A DNA stretch of 64,000 nucleotides from Streptomyces sp. NBC_00582. GTDB taxonomy: Bacteria; Actinomycetota; Actinomycetes; Streptomycetales; Streptomycetaceae. The notes below the pieces were generated by a model that had not been told where the DNA came from, did not search any database, and saw only the letters and a program-made list of their open reading frames with translations. The stretch is from contig NZ_CP107772.1 of NCBI RefSeq assembly GCF_036345155.1, positions 4,898,001 to 4,962,000 on the forward strand. Direction: 5' to 3'. A program made the position numbers and the translations under genes. Position 1 is the stretch's first letter, and every line of letters starts with the position of its first letter. Shown piece by piece: positions 1 through 6,687 of the stretch.

Positions 1-2
1 CC

Positions 3-374
3 ACGCCGAGGGCGGTGACCCCGGCTCCTGCTGCGGCGAAGCCGACGCTGGAGGCGGAGATTGAGGCCCTGCGCCGCAAGATCCGCGAGCTCGAGGAGGA
101 GCTCGACACCCTGCACCCGACGGCCAGGTATTTGGAACGCGCGATTGTCGGGCTGGCACAACAGCCGTTCCCGCGAGTGCCTCCAGTCGCGCGGCCGAGC
201 AGGAGCCGATCTGCACAGTGGCTGCACGCTCGGCCACCAAGTGGCCACCACATCATTCCGAACAGGCCGAGGCGGATCGACAGTGAGCAACAAAAGGCCA
301 GTTCACAGCCTTACAAGGCAGAATCCATACCGCCCGTCAACCCGGACCTACGCATTACGATGCATAGACCATGA
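3..374 (+). CDS. partial hypothetical protein with coiled coil
   Basis: The frame is open to the left edge of the window, so this is probably the 3' end of a longer gene; a GTG at 15 is the only nearby internal start. The first 40 residues contain a heptad-like charged helix (EIEALRRKIRELEEEL) that should form a coiled coil. After about residue 50 the composition becomes rich in Arg, Pro and Ser and looks unlike a folded protein, so the natural C-terminus may have been lost at a recombination boundary. It lies outside the AICE, just left of a degenerate att remnant. No family recognised; low confidence. Confidence 0.3.
   Translation, partial: TPRAVTPAPAAAKPTLEAEIEALRRKIRELEEELDTLHPTARYLERAIVGLAQQPFPRVPPVARPSRSRSAQWLHARPPSGHHIIPNRPRRIDSEQQKASSQPYKAESIPPVNPDLRITMHRP
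338..360. repeat. degenerate att-core remnant
   Basis: The 16 bases GACCTACGCATTACGA (345-360) are identical to part of the 44-bp att core at 452-495, and the preceding bases match with one deletion and one mismatch. It lies 92 bp left of the core and looks like a decayed trace of an earlier integration at the same tRNA-Thr site. Confidence 0.5.
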
Positions 375-417
375 ATATCCGATTAGCCCGAATTCCAAGG
401 TCAACGAAACAAAGAAA

Positions 418-443
418 CCCCAGGTCAGAGGCCCGACCTGGGG
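418..443. terminator. bidirectional hairpin terminator
   Basis: Perfect 9-bp arms CCCCAGGTC (418-426) and GACCTGGGG (435-443) around an 8-nt loop, with A residues before and T residues after. It is placed like the terminator downstream of a tRNA read on the minus strand, which would end at the adjacent att core. Confidence 0.65.
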
Positions 444-451
444 TTCACCAC

Positions 452-495
452 AGAGCCGCCTTCGGGATTCGAACCCGAGACCTACGCATTACGAG
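452..495 (-). repeat. left attachment site of the AICE (tRNA-Thr 3' part)
   Basis: 44-bp sequence repeated without mismatch at 19105-19148. Read on the minus strand it starts with a tRNA anticodon loop (CTCGTAA, anticodon CGT), then the 3' anticodon stem, variable region, a perfect T-arm (TCGGG-TTCGAAT-CCCGA) and the acceptor 3' strand AGGCGGC. That is the 3' part of tRNA-Thr(CGT), a usual target of tyrosine integrases in actinomycetes. The tRNA 5' part is not next to it. Confidence 0.9.
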
Positions 496-612
496 TTGTC
501 CGATCTTGGTCCGGGGGTGTCCATGGGCATCCAAGAAACGGCTGTAATGCCTGCTCAGCAGAGTTTTCGGACGTCAGTGGACCGCGGCGGACGGGACCGG
601 AATCACTGCTAA

Positions 613-632
613 TTGAGACCGTAATTGAGACC
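613..632 (+). repeat. left pair of putative integrase arm-type sites
   Basis: TTGAGACC occurs at 613-620 and 625-632, in the same orientation with a 12-bp period. The same octamer occurs twice with the same 12-bp period just inside the other end (18994-19013). Position and spacing fit integrase arm-binding sites flanking a core in the circular form. The rest of 496-733 holds no gene that I can see. Confidence 0.5.
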
Positions 633-733
633 CACCACCCCTACCGCGCCCCCGGTTGTGAAGCTAACCATGAGCCCGACGGATCAGGCCCATGAACCTC
701 GATGCACCCCCTAGAGCCCCTCTGCCATCTCAG

Positions 734-2077
734 TCATCCTTGGCCATGAATCAGAGCCTCTGTAGCCAGAACCCGAGCTAGAGCGACATCGGGCTGAAGA
801 TTGTTAGCCTCCACACTTCGAGGCAGAAGAACTGGAATCGACGCATACTTTGGATCATCTTTCGCGTGCACGATTCTATTCCTCAGCGCGTAAATCCGTT
901 TCGCAACCTGAACCGAAAGCGGCTCACTTTTAGGATGCAAAGAGATTTCAGGAATTCCGGCAATCGGTCCTTTGTTTGCAAAATGCTTCACATCTACATC
1001 ATCGAAAAACTCTTTCAACTTCTCCTCTCGAACGAAGTCCCGCACAAGAACCTTGAGCTGCTCTTCTTCACTAGCCTGCTTAAGGCGCTCAATCGAATTG
1101 AGCAAGGTCAGGACAGATGAATCCTCCCCCTCATCAAAGTACGGATCCTTCAACGCTATCCGTAGAGCCTTAACTGCGTCTCGCTTGTGCGCCATGGGGA
1201 GGAAGTACTCTAGGACCTGGTAGTACGACAGAAAAATGAAAGGGGGGTTATCAGATGCCTCGGCCGCAAAGGAGAAGAGTGCCGCAACTTCCCTCGGGGT
1301 CTTGAGCCGCGGGAATCGAATCTTTGGCGAGTTCGATCCAGGAGACGCCTCAAACGAAACGCGCAACCGCTCGCGGGGCTCCAGAACGAAGTGGATTCCG
1401 TTCCTGATGTCAAGCTCAAAGATCGACCGAGCTGCAATATCGGTAGCCTGGCGTGACACGGATTCGCCATCCAGTGAAGGTTCGACGAAAACCTTCAGCG
1501 TGTACATCCTCAAGGAGTTCTCTGGATACGCCGTCACAAAAGGCCAAGGGTCAGTCAGAAACGTTGCGGTTGCGGTAGCTCGCGAAAGCTCCACGCACGC
1601 CCTTTCCTTGGGTGAATGCACATGAAATCCGATCCTGCTCGATTCTGCCTCACGACCGTTGGGGCGAGTCGGCTCCGAAGGAATGAATGCGTGACTACAC
1701 TCTGCGTCATCCGAAACCCATTTAAGTCTCTCGATATACCTCCGGAGAGGCATCGACCTGCTAGGTCGAACCGTGAACTCCGCATATCCTCTACCCGGCA
1801 AGAGAAATCCAGCGTATTCGGAATGCTCGACCGCGCCATTAACTAGATCGTCCGCGACAATCGACAGACTAGCAACAGGAACGAAACGGAATCTTTCCCC
1901 TCTCTTACCTGGTTTGGAATCAACGAACATGGCCATGCCGTCTTTGACGCTCGAAAGCTTACGACTGTCACCTTCAATTACTTGCACGGCATTCTTCTGG
2001 AATTCTTCAAAGGATTCCATGGCCGCGTCACGCGTACCCGTGTCCCCCGCCCCCGTGACTGACTCCCGTGAACCCAT
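734..2077 (-). CDS. hypothetical protein with C-terminal HEPN-like R-x4-H motif
   Basis: 447 aa from an ATG with GGAGGG upstream; longer upstream starts would overlap the divergent GntR gene. I do not recognise the N-terminal 300 residues, which look like a soluble mixed beta-rich domain. The C-terminal third is helical, with a YYQVLEYF helix and, at about residues 399-404, RNRIVH inside ALRNRIVHAKDD. That fits the R-x4-6-H active site of HEPN RNases, a fold common in abortive-infection proteins such as ApeA. The DNA is clearly AT-richer than its surroundings (961-1020 has 22 G+C of 60), which suggests recent acquisition. It is the outermost gene of the AICE, where cargo usually sits. A defence role is inferred. 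Confidence 0.6.
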   Translation of the reverse strand: MGSRESVTGAGDTGTRDAAMESFEEFQKNAVQVIEGDSRKLSSVKDGMAMFVDSKPGKRGERFRFVPVASLSIVADDLVNGAVEHSEYAGFLLPGRGYAEFTVRPSRSMPLRRYIERLKWVSDDAECSHAFIPSEPTRPNGREAESSRIGFHVHSPKERACVELSRATATATFLTDPWPFVTAYPENSLRMYTLKVFVEPSLDGESVSRQATDIAARSIFELDIRNGIHFVLEPRERLRVSFEASPGSNSPKIRFPRLKTPREVAALFSFAAEASDNPPFIFLSYYQVLEYFLPMAHKRDAVKALRIALKDPYFDEGEDSSVLTLLNSIERLKQASEEEQLKVLVRDFVREEKLKEFFDDVDVKHFANKGPIAGIPEISLHPKSEPLSVQVAKRIYALRNRIVHAKDDPKYASIPVLLPRSVEANNLQPDVALARVLATEALIHGQG

Positions 2078-2210
2078 GAGTGGCTCCCTCCGTGCCAACA
2101 GCCTCAGAGCTATGCCGAGAACCCTAGCGGCCCCAGCACCAGCCAATGGGGGACTTGCAGACCATGGGAACCTAGATGTGGCAGGGTGAGTTGACTGGGA
2201 GGGAGACCGA

Positions 2211-2672
2211 GTGGCGCAGCAGGCCAACCCTCGGGGAACTTTTCTAAAGATCGCCGACTCGTTGAAGAAGCAGATCGCAGCCGATCCAGCCATGGCGGAG
2301 CTTCCATCCCTGGCCGAGGTCATGCGCGATTACAAGGTCTCGCGTGGGGTCGCCCTTCGCGCGTTCGGCGTGCTGCGGCAGGAAGGCGTGGCCGAACCGG
2401 CGCAGGGCGGACGGTGGCGAGTCGTACTGACTGGCGCCCGCGTGGATCGGCGCCCGCTGGAACAGCGGATCGCGGACATCATCACGGCTGAGGGGTTGGA
2501 AGTAGGGGAAGCGTTCCCGAGTGCCTCCGTGCTGGCTGGGCGATTTGGGGTCTCGCGCCCCACTGTGACCAAGGCTCTGGACAAGCTAGAGTCCGCCGGC
2601 GTGCTGGCGAGCGGGGGGCAGGGCAAGGTGCGGACAGTCCGTGCCGTGCCGATTCGAGAGGAGCGTTCGTAA
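2211..2672 (+). CDS. GntR-family regulator with two winged helices
   Basis: 153 aa from a GTG with GGAGGGA at 2198-2204. Two winged-helix units in tandem: residues about 8-68, with a recognition helix in YKVSRGVALRAFGVL, and 75-145, with FGVSRPTVTKALDKLES. There is no effector-binding domain of the FadR or UTRA type. In pSAM2-like AICEs a GntR protein (KorSA) represses the activator promoter; position and size fit that role, and the palindrome at 4641-4665 is a candidate operator. It is divergent from the HEPN-like gene, with 133 bp between the two starts. It is followed after 1 bp by the HD gene, so the two are probably co-translated. Confidence 0.8.
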   Translation: MAQQANPRGTFLKIADSLKKQIAADPAMAELPSLAEVMRDYKVSRGVALRAFGVLRQEGVAEPAQGGRWRVVLTGARVDRRPLEQRIADIITAEGLEVGEAFPSASVLAGRFGVSRPTVTKALDKLESAGVLASGGQGKVRTVRAVPIREERS

Positions 2673-2673
2673 G

Positions 2674-3240
2674 TTGTCGGAGTTGACGGAGTGGGCTTAC
2701 CCCCTGGCTGAGTCGTTGTTGGCTGAGCCGCTGCCGCGCCGGTGGCGACACTCGCAGGGCGTTGCCGAACGGGCCCGCACGATCGCGCCCATCCTCGGGG
2801 AAGACGCCGCGTTGCTCGAAGCCGCGGCCGTCCTGCATGACATCGGGTACTCCCCCGACCTTGCCAAGACCGGCTTTCATCCCCTTGACGGCGCCCGCTA
2901 CCTCCGAGACGTCGCCAAGGCTGACGAGCGAGTCATCAACCTCGTTGCGCACCACTCGTGTTCGTGGATGGAAGCAGAGGCGCGAGGCTTGCGTGAGGAG
3001 CTGGAGGGCGAGTTTCCCCGCGAGCACGCGCACCTCAATGACGCGCTGTGCTTCTGCGACATGAACACCACACCGGACGGCACGCCCACGAACCCGATCG
3101 ACCGGGTGAACGAGATCACCGGACGATACGGGCCCGACAGCCTGATCGGAACGTTCATCCGGCGAGCCGAACCGGAGATCCTCGCCAGTACTTCGCGAGT
3201 GCTCGAACGGGTGGCCGCCGTCAAGCGTCAGCCGATGTAG
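2674..3240 (+). CDS. HD-domain phosphohydrolase
   Basis: 188 aa using a TTG start 1 bp after the GntR stop, with GAGGAG upstream. The HD signature is clear: an early His in RRWRHSQGVAERA, the paired VLHDIGY, and the HH of LVAHHS. Such proteins hydrolyse phosphomonoester or phosphodiester bonds of nucleotides. It is short and lacks GGDEF, PAS or ppGpp-synthetase domains. It forms an operon with the GntR gene and meets the convergent Nudix gene with a 13-bp overlap of the 3' ends (3228-3240). Substrate unknown; a nucleotide-based regulatory or protective role next to Nudix genes is inference. Confidence 0.75.
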   Translation: MSELTEWAYPLAESLLAEPLPRRWRHSQGVAERARTIAPILGEDAALLEAAAVLHDIGYSPDLAKTGFHPLDGARYLRDVAKADERVINLVAHHSCSWMEAEARGLREELEGEFPREHAHLNDALCFCDMNTTPDGTPTNPIDRVNEITGRYGPDSLIGTFIRRAEPEILASTSRVLERVAAVKRQPM

Positions 3241-3707
3241 GGAGCGCTTCGCGTCCGATCCATGGCGTGCTCGATGCGGAGCCGCATCGTGGGGTGGATG
3301 TCGAGTTGAGACAGGTCCGCCGGGGTGACCCAGCGGACCTCTGTCGTCTCGTTGCTCGTACGCACCTCACCACCGACCGGCCGAGCCCGGAAACAGATGC
3401 TGAACTGCTGCCGGACCTCCCCATCGTCGTACTTCATAACGTGCCCCGGGTCGGTGTAGATCCCGGACATGTCGAAAACTTCCGCCTTGATCCCGGTCTC
3501 TTCCCAGACCTCCCGGACGACGGTGTCACTGATCGACTCCCCCACGTCGTGGCCACCGCCGGGCAGTGCCCAACGGCCATTGTCGGACCGCCGGATCATC
3601 AGCACCTCCCCCGCGTCGTTCTGCACGAACGCGACGACAGACGGCACAACCGAGTTGGCCGGCGGCGCGTCGGGGTCGTGAAGGTAGTCGATCCGTCCCA
3701 TGGTCAT
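3228..3707 (-). CDS. Nudix hydrolase (Pif-like position)
   Basis: 159 aa. The Nudix box is complete: GGGHDVGES at the start and REVWEETG at the catalytic end, about residues 50-72. The start codon overlaps the stop of the XRE-type gene (ATGA), so translation is coupled. Nudix proteins cleave nucleoside diphosphates linked to a second group. In pSAM2 the transfer-immunity factor Pif is a Nudix protein, and pairs of a regulator with a Nudix gene are frequent in AICEs. Its place here suggests an immunity or regulatory role, but the substrate cannot be read from sequence. Confidence 0.8.
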   Translation of the reverse strand: MTMGRIDYLHDPDAPPANSVVPSVVAFVQNDAGEVLMIRRSDNGRWALPGGGHDVGESISDTVVREVWEETGIKAEVFDMSGIYTDPGHVMKYDDGEVRQQFSICFRARPVGGEVRTSNETTEVRWVTPADLSQLDIHPTMRLRIEHAMDRTRSAPYIG

Positions 3708-4471
3708 GCTCCTGCGTTGCTCGCAAAGTCCGCGTCGGTGATCTGGCGCGCGTTCTCCCAGGTGTGTTCGATGCTATTCGCGTACGTGTCGAACAACCCG
3801 CCGTCCGCCAAGCGTCGCAGGTGCAGCACGGGAGCCAGGTAGGCACCGATGCCGTAGACGTGGGGGTTGACGAGCATCTCGTCATCAGCCCGGTAGATCG
3901 AGTTGTAGAGAGTCGAGTCATGCAGCCGGAACCCGATGTCCGGGTGACTCCGCATGAGCGGACGGTAGAGCACCATGGCGTTGCGAATCTTGCCGTCCAT
4001 GATCCGGTGGCCTTCGTCTACGCCACGCTGTTGGACGGCCGCGCTGCCAGGGTCCCCAAGCAGGATGCGCACCCGCACGCCTGCCGCCACCTTCGCCTTG
4101 AGTAGGTCGTGAAAGAGCGGGTCTTCCGACAGGAACAGACCGGAGTAGACGAGCACGTCAAGGCTGTGCTGTGCCCGACCGTAGATCTCACGCCACAGCC
4201 CCGGCGGCACCGTGTGCCGGTGGGGGTAGACGGTGCCAATCTCCGCCTTGGCCAAGTCCGTTGCACTGTCAACGGTGCGGGTGTCGTCCCACAGTGTCGT
4301 GACGTCGACCTTCAGCACTGCGGCCGTCGCGTACTGGTGACGTCGGTAAGGCACCTTGCCTTGCGTGATCCAACGTTCAACGGTCTTCGGATTGACCTCA
4401 AGTTCTTCGGCCAACCCCTGAATCGTCATGCCCCGAGCTAAGAGAGCCGAGCGCAAGCGTTCGTTGGACAT
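3704..4471 (-). CDS. XRE-type regulator with C-terminal PLD-like domain
   Basis: 255 aa. Residues 1-60 are a helix-turn-helix of the XRE/MerR-like kind (MTIQGLAEELEVNPKTVERW). After a linker comes a domain with alternating strands and helices (LDVLVYSGLF, VRVRILLGD) and a late RLHDSTLYNSIYRADDEM segment, resembling the degenerate phospholipase-D fold attached to DNA-binding domains in many Streptomyces regulators. The Lys of the HxK motif is not evident, so catalysis is doubtful. It is translationally coupled to the Nudix gene and divergent from the transfer operon. Probably a regulator of the element. Confidence 0.7.
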   Translation of the reverse strand: MSNERLRSALLARGMTIQGLAEELEVNPKTVERWITQGKVPYRRHQYATAAVLKVDVTTLWDDTRTVDSATDLAKAEIGTVYPHRHTVPPGLWREIYGRAQHSLDVLVYSGLFLSEDPLFHDLLKAKVAAGVRVRILLGDPGSAAVQQRGVDEGHRIMDGKIRNAMVLYRPLMRSHPDIGFRLHDSTLYNSIYRADDEMLVNPHVYGIGAYLAPVLHLRRLADGGLFDTYANSIEHTWENARQITDADFASNAGA

Positions 4472-4625
4472 CCGTACCCCCGTTGGGACTTCTAGGGAGC
4501 TCTTGACGGTAGCCAGAACTCCCGGAGCTGTCTACGCACGGGGTGAACAACTCCCCTGACCTGCGGCGATTCTGAGTGAGCGCCAGGAAGTCCCGGCGCG
4601 AAACCAAGAGGTTCCGTCGACAGAC

Positions 4626-4665
4626 TTGACGGACCACTATGCGGTACCTGTAAAACAGGTACCGC
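4626..4665 (+). promoter_or_regulatory. putative promoter with operator palindrome
   Basis: A perfect palindrome, GCGGTACCTGT (4641-4651) and ACAGGTACCGC (4655-4665) around AAA, lies right after a -35-like TTGACG (4626-4631). A -10-like TGTAAA or TAAAAC falls inside it at 17-19 bp spacing, so a bound repressor would block transcription to the right into the structured segment and the small-gene operon. The GntR protein is the natural candidate to bind. Promoter direction is inferred. Confidence 0.55.
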
Positions 4666-4719
4666 TACACGCCAGACCCCGCCGGACTTGCTTACACGCG
4701 GTTCGAGCGGCAGGGGAGA

Positions 4720-5022
4720 CGTGAAAAGTCCGCCGTCTTCACGGATCGATCGGTGTCATCGGCTAAGCCGCTGGTCTGACCCTCGGGTGTAGAGCCCAGG
4801 GACCGGATCACGGGGACCCCGGTGGTTGGGCTGCACCCGGCCCATGACACCCGTGAGGGAGGGAGTCCACTCAGCGAGTTTGCGACTGAGTGGCCGCGGT
4901 GACCACGCGCCGGCCAAGCGAAGGAGCGTAAGGCGCGCACGGAACCGCGGACGACAGTGACGGGCTTTCCCGTCACTCGTCATGCGGGCAGGGCGCCGAC
5001 TGTCGCGTCGGTGGCCTGCCCG
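4720..5022 (+). ncRNA. candidate structured RNA or structured 5' leader
   Basis: A run of strong inverted repeats without a convincing gene. Stems: CGTGAA/TTCACG (4720-4725/4738-4743); outer GGTGTCAT/ATGACACC (4752-4759/4844-4851) enclosing CGGC-TAA-GCCG (4760-4770), CGGGTG/CACCCG (4784-4789/4834-4839), AGCCCAG/TTGGGCT (4793-4799/4826-4832) and ACCGG/CCGGT (4802-4806/4819-4823); CCACTCAG/CTGAGTGG (4867-4874/4886-4893); AGTGACGGG/CCCGTCACT (4956-4964/4969-4977); CGGGCAGG/CCTGCCCG (4985-4992/5015-5022) enclosing CCGAC/GTCGG. Two stems contain pairs that are G-U only on the plus strand (4799-4826 and 4995-5012), favouring a plus-strand RNA. It could instead be an origin of transfer or replication. 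More pairing continues to about 5075. Confidence 0.5.
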
Positions 5023-5102
5023 TTTGATGAGGAATCAGAGCGGCCCCCACGGGGTGCAACCCGGGGGACCGCAGACAGGCGCCTGGTTGGAGGCCACCTG
5101 TG

Positions 5103-5204
5103 GTGCTCAGTCTGACAGATCAAGAGCGTGCCGAGTTGGCGCGCAAGAACGCCGAAGCGAACAAGCGCAGCGAGGACAACGCCCGTGGCCGGGGCGGCCG
5201 TTGA
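5103..5204 (+). CDS. small charged protein, 33 aa
   Basis: GTG start (a second GTG lies directly upstream at 5100), with GGAGG at 5089-5093. The product is a short helical charged peptide containing ERAELARKNAEANKRSE and ending in GRGGR. Its stop overlaps the start of the next small frame (TGATG). A good ribosome-binding site and the overlap make it more likely real than chance. It would be the first gene after the hairpin-rich segment. No function known. Confidence 0.5.
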   Translation: MLSLTDQERAELARKNAEANKRSEDNARGRGGR

Positions 5205-5281
5205 TGGCCGGCTCCGAGCACGAGAAGGCGAAGGACCCGCTACCGCAGCGCCCCCGCGGCCCGCACCCCTACCTGTGGTGA
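5204..5281 (+). CDS. very small hypothetical protein, 25 aa
   Basis: ATG overlapping the stop of the preceding small gene (TGATG). The peptide is Pro- and Arg-rich and ends in HPYLW. The only support is its coupling to the upstream frame and its position before the Nudix gene; it may be a non-functional extension. Confidence 0.3.
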   Translation: MAGSEHEKAKDPLPQRPRGPHPYLW

Positions 5282-5336
5282 CCGGGCCGCTGATCGATCC
5301 GCCCCCCTTCCCGCACACTGAGCAGATCAGGATGAA

Positions 5337-5762
5337 ATGACGTACACCGAGACTTTCGAGACCATCCGCTACACCGCTGACGTCGTCGTGACCACGACCG
5401 ACGGGTACGTCCTGTTGATCGAACGCGGCTGGGACCCCTTCAAGGGCCAGTGGGCTCTGCCCGGCGGTCACGTCGACTCCGGTGAGACGAGCCGCGCCGC
5501 CGCCGCCCGCGAACTCGCCGAAGAGGCCGGCGTACACGCGGCGCCGGAAGAGCTGGAGCAGATCGGCACGTTCGACCAGCCCGGCCGTGACCCGCGCGGC
5601 AGGTACGTCACCGTCGCCTACCACCTGACCGTCATCCCCGGAACGATCGTCGAGGCCGGTGATGACGCGACCAACGCCCAGTGGTGGCCCCTGAACGACC
5701 TGCCGCCACTGGCGTTCGACCACGCCGACATCCTCGCCGCAGCTGTGGAACCGACCCCCTGA
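5337..5762 (+). CDS. Nudix hydrolase
   Basis: 141 aa, usual length for a single-domain Nudix enzyme. The Nudix box is complete, from GGHVDSGET to RELAEEAG (about residues 41-63), preceded by the typical GQWALPGG strand-turn. The N-terminus, about 12 residues before the first beta strand (DVVVTTTDGYVLLIERG), resembles ADP-ribose pyrophosphatase or MutT-type enzymes. It is the second Nudix gene of the element and faces the same way as the transfer operon. Substrate not readable; nucleotide-pool or signalling-nucleotide hydrolysis is likely. Confidence 0.85.
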   Translation: MTYTETFETIRYTADVVVTTTDGYVLLIERGWDPFKGQWALPGGHVDSGETSRAAAARELAEEAGVHAAPEELEQIGTFDQPGRDPRGRYVTVAYHLTVIPGTIVEAGDDATNAQWWPLNDLPPLAFDHADILAAAVEPTP

Positions 5763-5908
5763 GACACCGCAGCCAGCATCCCACCCGCCCCGGACCCGCC
5801 GCCCTGCGGCGGGGGCCGCGACGACGCCGGACCGGATCCGGCCCGGGGCACCAGCCGCACCTCACCGCGGCCCGCCGCACCACTCGCGTGCGGCATGCAC
5901 AACGGCGC

Positions 5909-5938
5909 GCACCCCCGGAGTTGCCCCTCCGGGGGTGC
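5909..5938 (+). terminator. strong hairpin terminator or attenuator
   Basis: Perfect 12-bp arms GCACCCCCGGAG (5909-5920) and CTCCGGGGGTGC (5927-5938) with a 6-nt loop, after the Nudix gene and 39 bp before the next start. There is no long T-run, as is common for Streptomyces terminators. Confidence 0.65.
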
Positions 5939-5977
5939 TGTTCGGGCCGTTCACCCTACGAAGGAGAACCACGACCC

Positions 5978-6235
5978 ATGGAGCACATCGGTGCTGATCA
6001 GGCGGGTGTTACCGCCGACGACCACGACCGCGAGCCCACGGCTGCGGAACTGCACGCGATCGAGTCGGAGATGCCCGCGATCGAGGCGGACGTCAAGCGG
6101 CTCGACGCGCTGATCAAGACCCTGAACGAGCACCCCGACGAACTCGCCGTGCGGCGGGTGCGCAGGGCGCAGCGCCGGATGCTGGCGACGCGGCGGGCGC
6201 TGGTGAACGGCGAGTTGAGCGGGGGTGCGGCATGA
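5978..6235 (+). CDS. small helical protein, DUF6284-like
   Basis: 85 aa from ATG after AAGGAG. It is almost entirely helical and charged (TAAELHAIESEMPAIEADVK, then RRVRRAQRRMLATRRAL) and matches what I recall of DUF6284 proteins, which open Spd-type operons in Streptomyces elements. First of five genes joined by ATGA or GTGA overlaps down to the methyltransferase, so it is the head of a tightly coupled operon. Role unknown; probably an accessory factor in transfer or spreading. Confidence 0.7.
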   Translation: MEHIGADQAGVTADDHDREPTAAELHAIESEMPAIEADVKRLDALIKTLNEHPDELAVRRVRRAQRRMLATRRALVNGELSGGAA

Positions 6236-6687
6236 CGACGGCCATCACGCAGAACGTGACGGCCGCGCACGCTGAGGTGAAGGCGGAGATAGCGCGGACG
6301 GACGCCAAGACGGGCCTGTTGCTGGCGTTCGTCGGTGCGGTACTCGCCGGCACGTGGACGGTGGCCCGTGACCTGCCGCTGAACGTGCCCGCGTACGTGG
6401 CGGGCGGGCTGGGGGTGACCGTTCTGGTTGGCGCCGCTGGTCTGCTGCTGCGGTCGGTGCGGCCCAACCTGAGCGGACGGCACGGCTTCCCGCTGTGGGC
6501 GACCCTCACCACCGACGAGATCACCGCCACCCTCAGCGGCGGGGATCTCGCCGCCGACGTGGCGGGGCTGTCCCGGCTCGCGGTGGTGAAGTTCACCGCC
6601 CTGCGCCGCGCGGTCGACCTGACCATGGCGGGCGGCGCGCTGCTGATCCTCGCCGCGCTGCTCACGGTGTGGGGCGGTGCCCGATGA
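6232..6687 (+). CDS. membrane protein related to Pycsar effectors (DUF5706-like)
   Basis: 151 aa. An N-terminal amphipathic segment (AHAEVKAEIARTDAKTG) leads into two hydrophobic helices at about 26-65, and a third lies at the C-terminus (GGALLILAALLTVWG). This layout, with AEIARTDAKTGLLLAF before the helices, is that of the membrane effector family known from Pycsar cyclic-nucleotide defence. In AICEs relatives of this family are routine members of the spd operon and are probably involved in intramycelial spreading. No cyclase lies beside it. Start and stop overlap both neighbours. Confidence 0.7.
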   Translation: MTTAITQNVTAAHAEVKAEIARTDAKTGLLLAFVGAVLAGTWTVARDLPLNVPAYVAGGLGVTVLVGAAGLLLRSVRPNLSGRHGFPLWATLTTDEITATLSGGDLAADVAGLSRLAVVKFTALRRAVDLTMAGGALLILAALLTVWGGAR

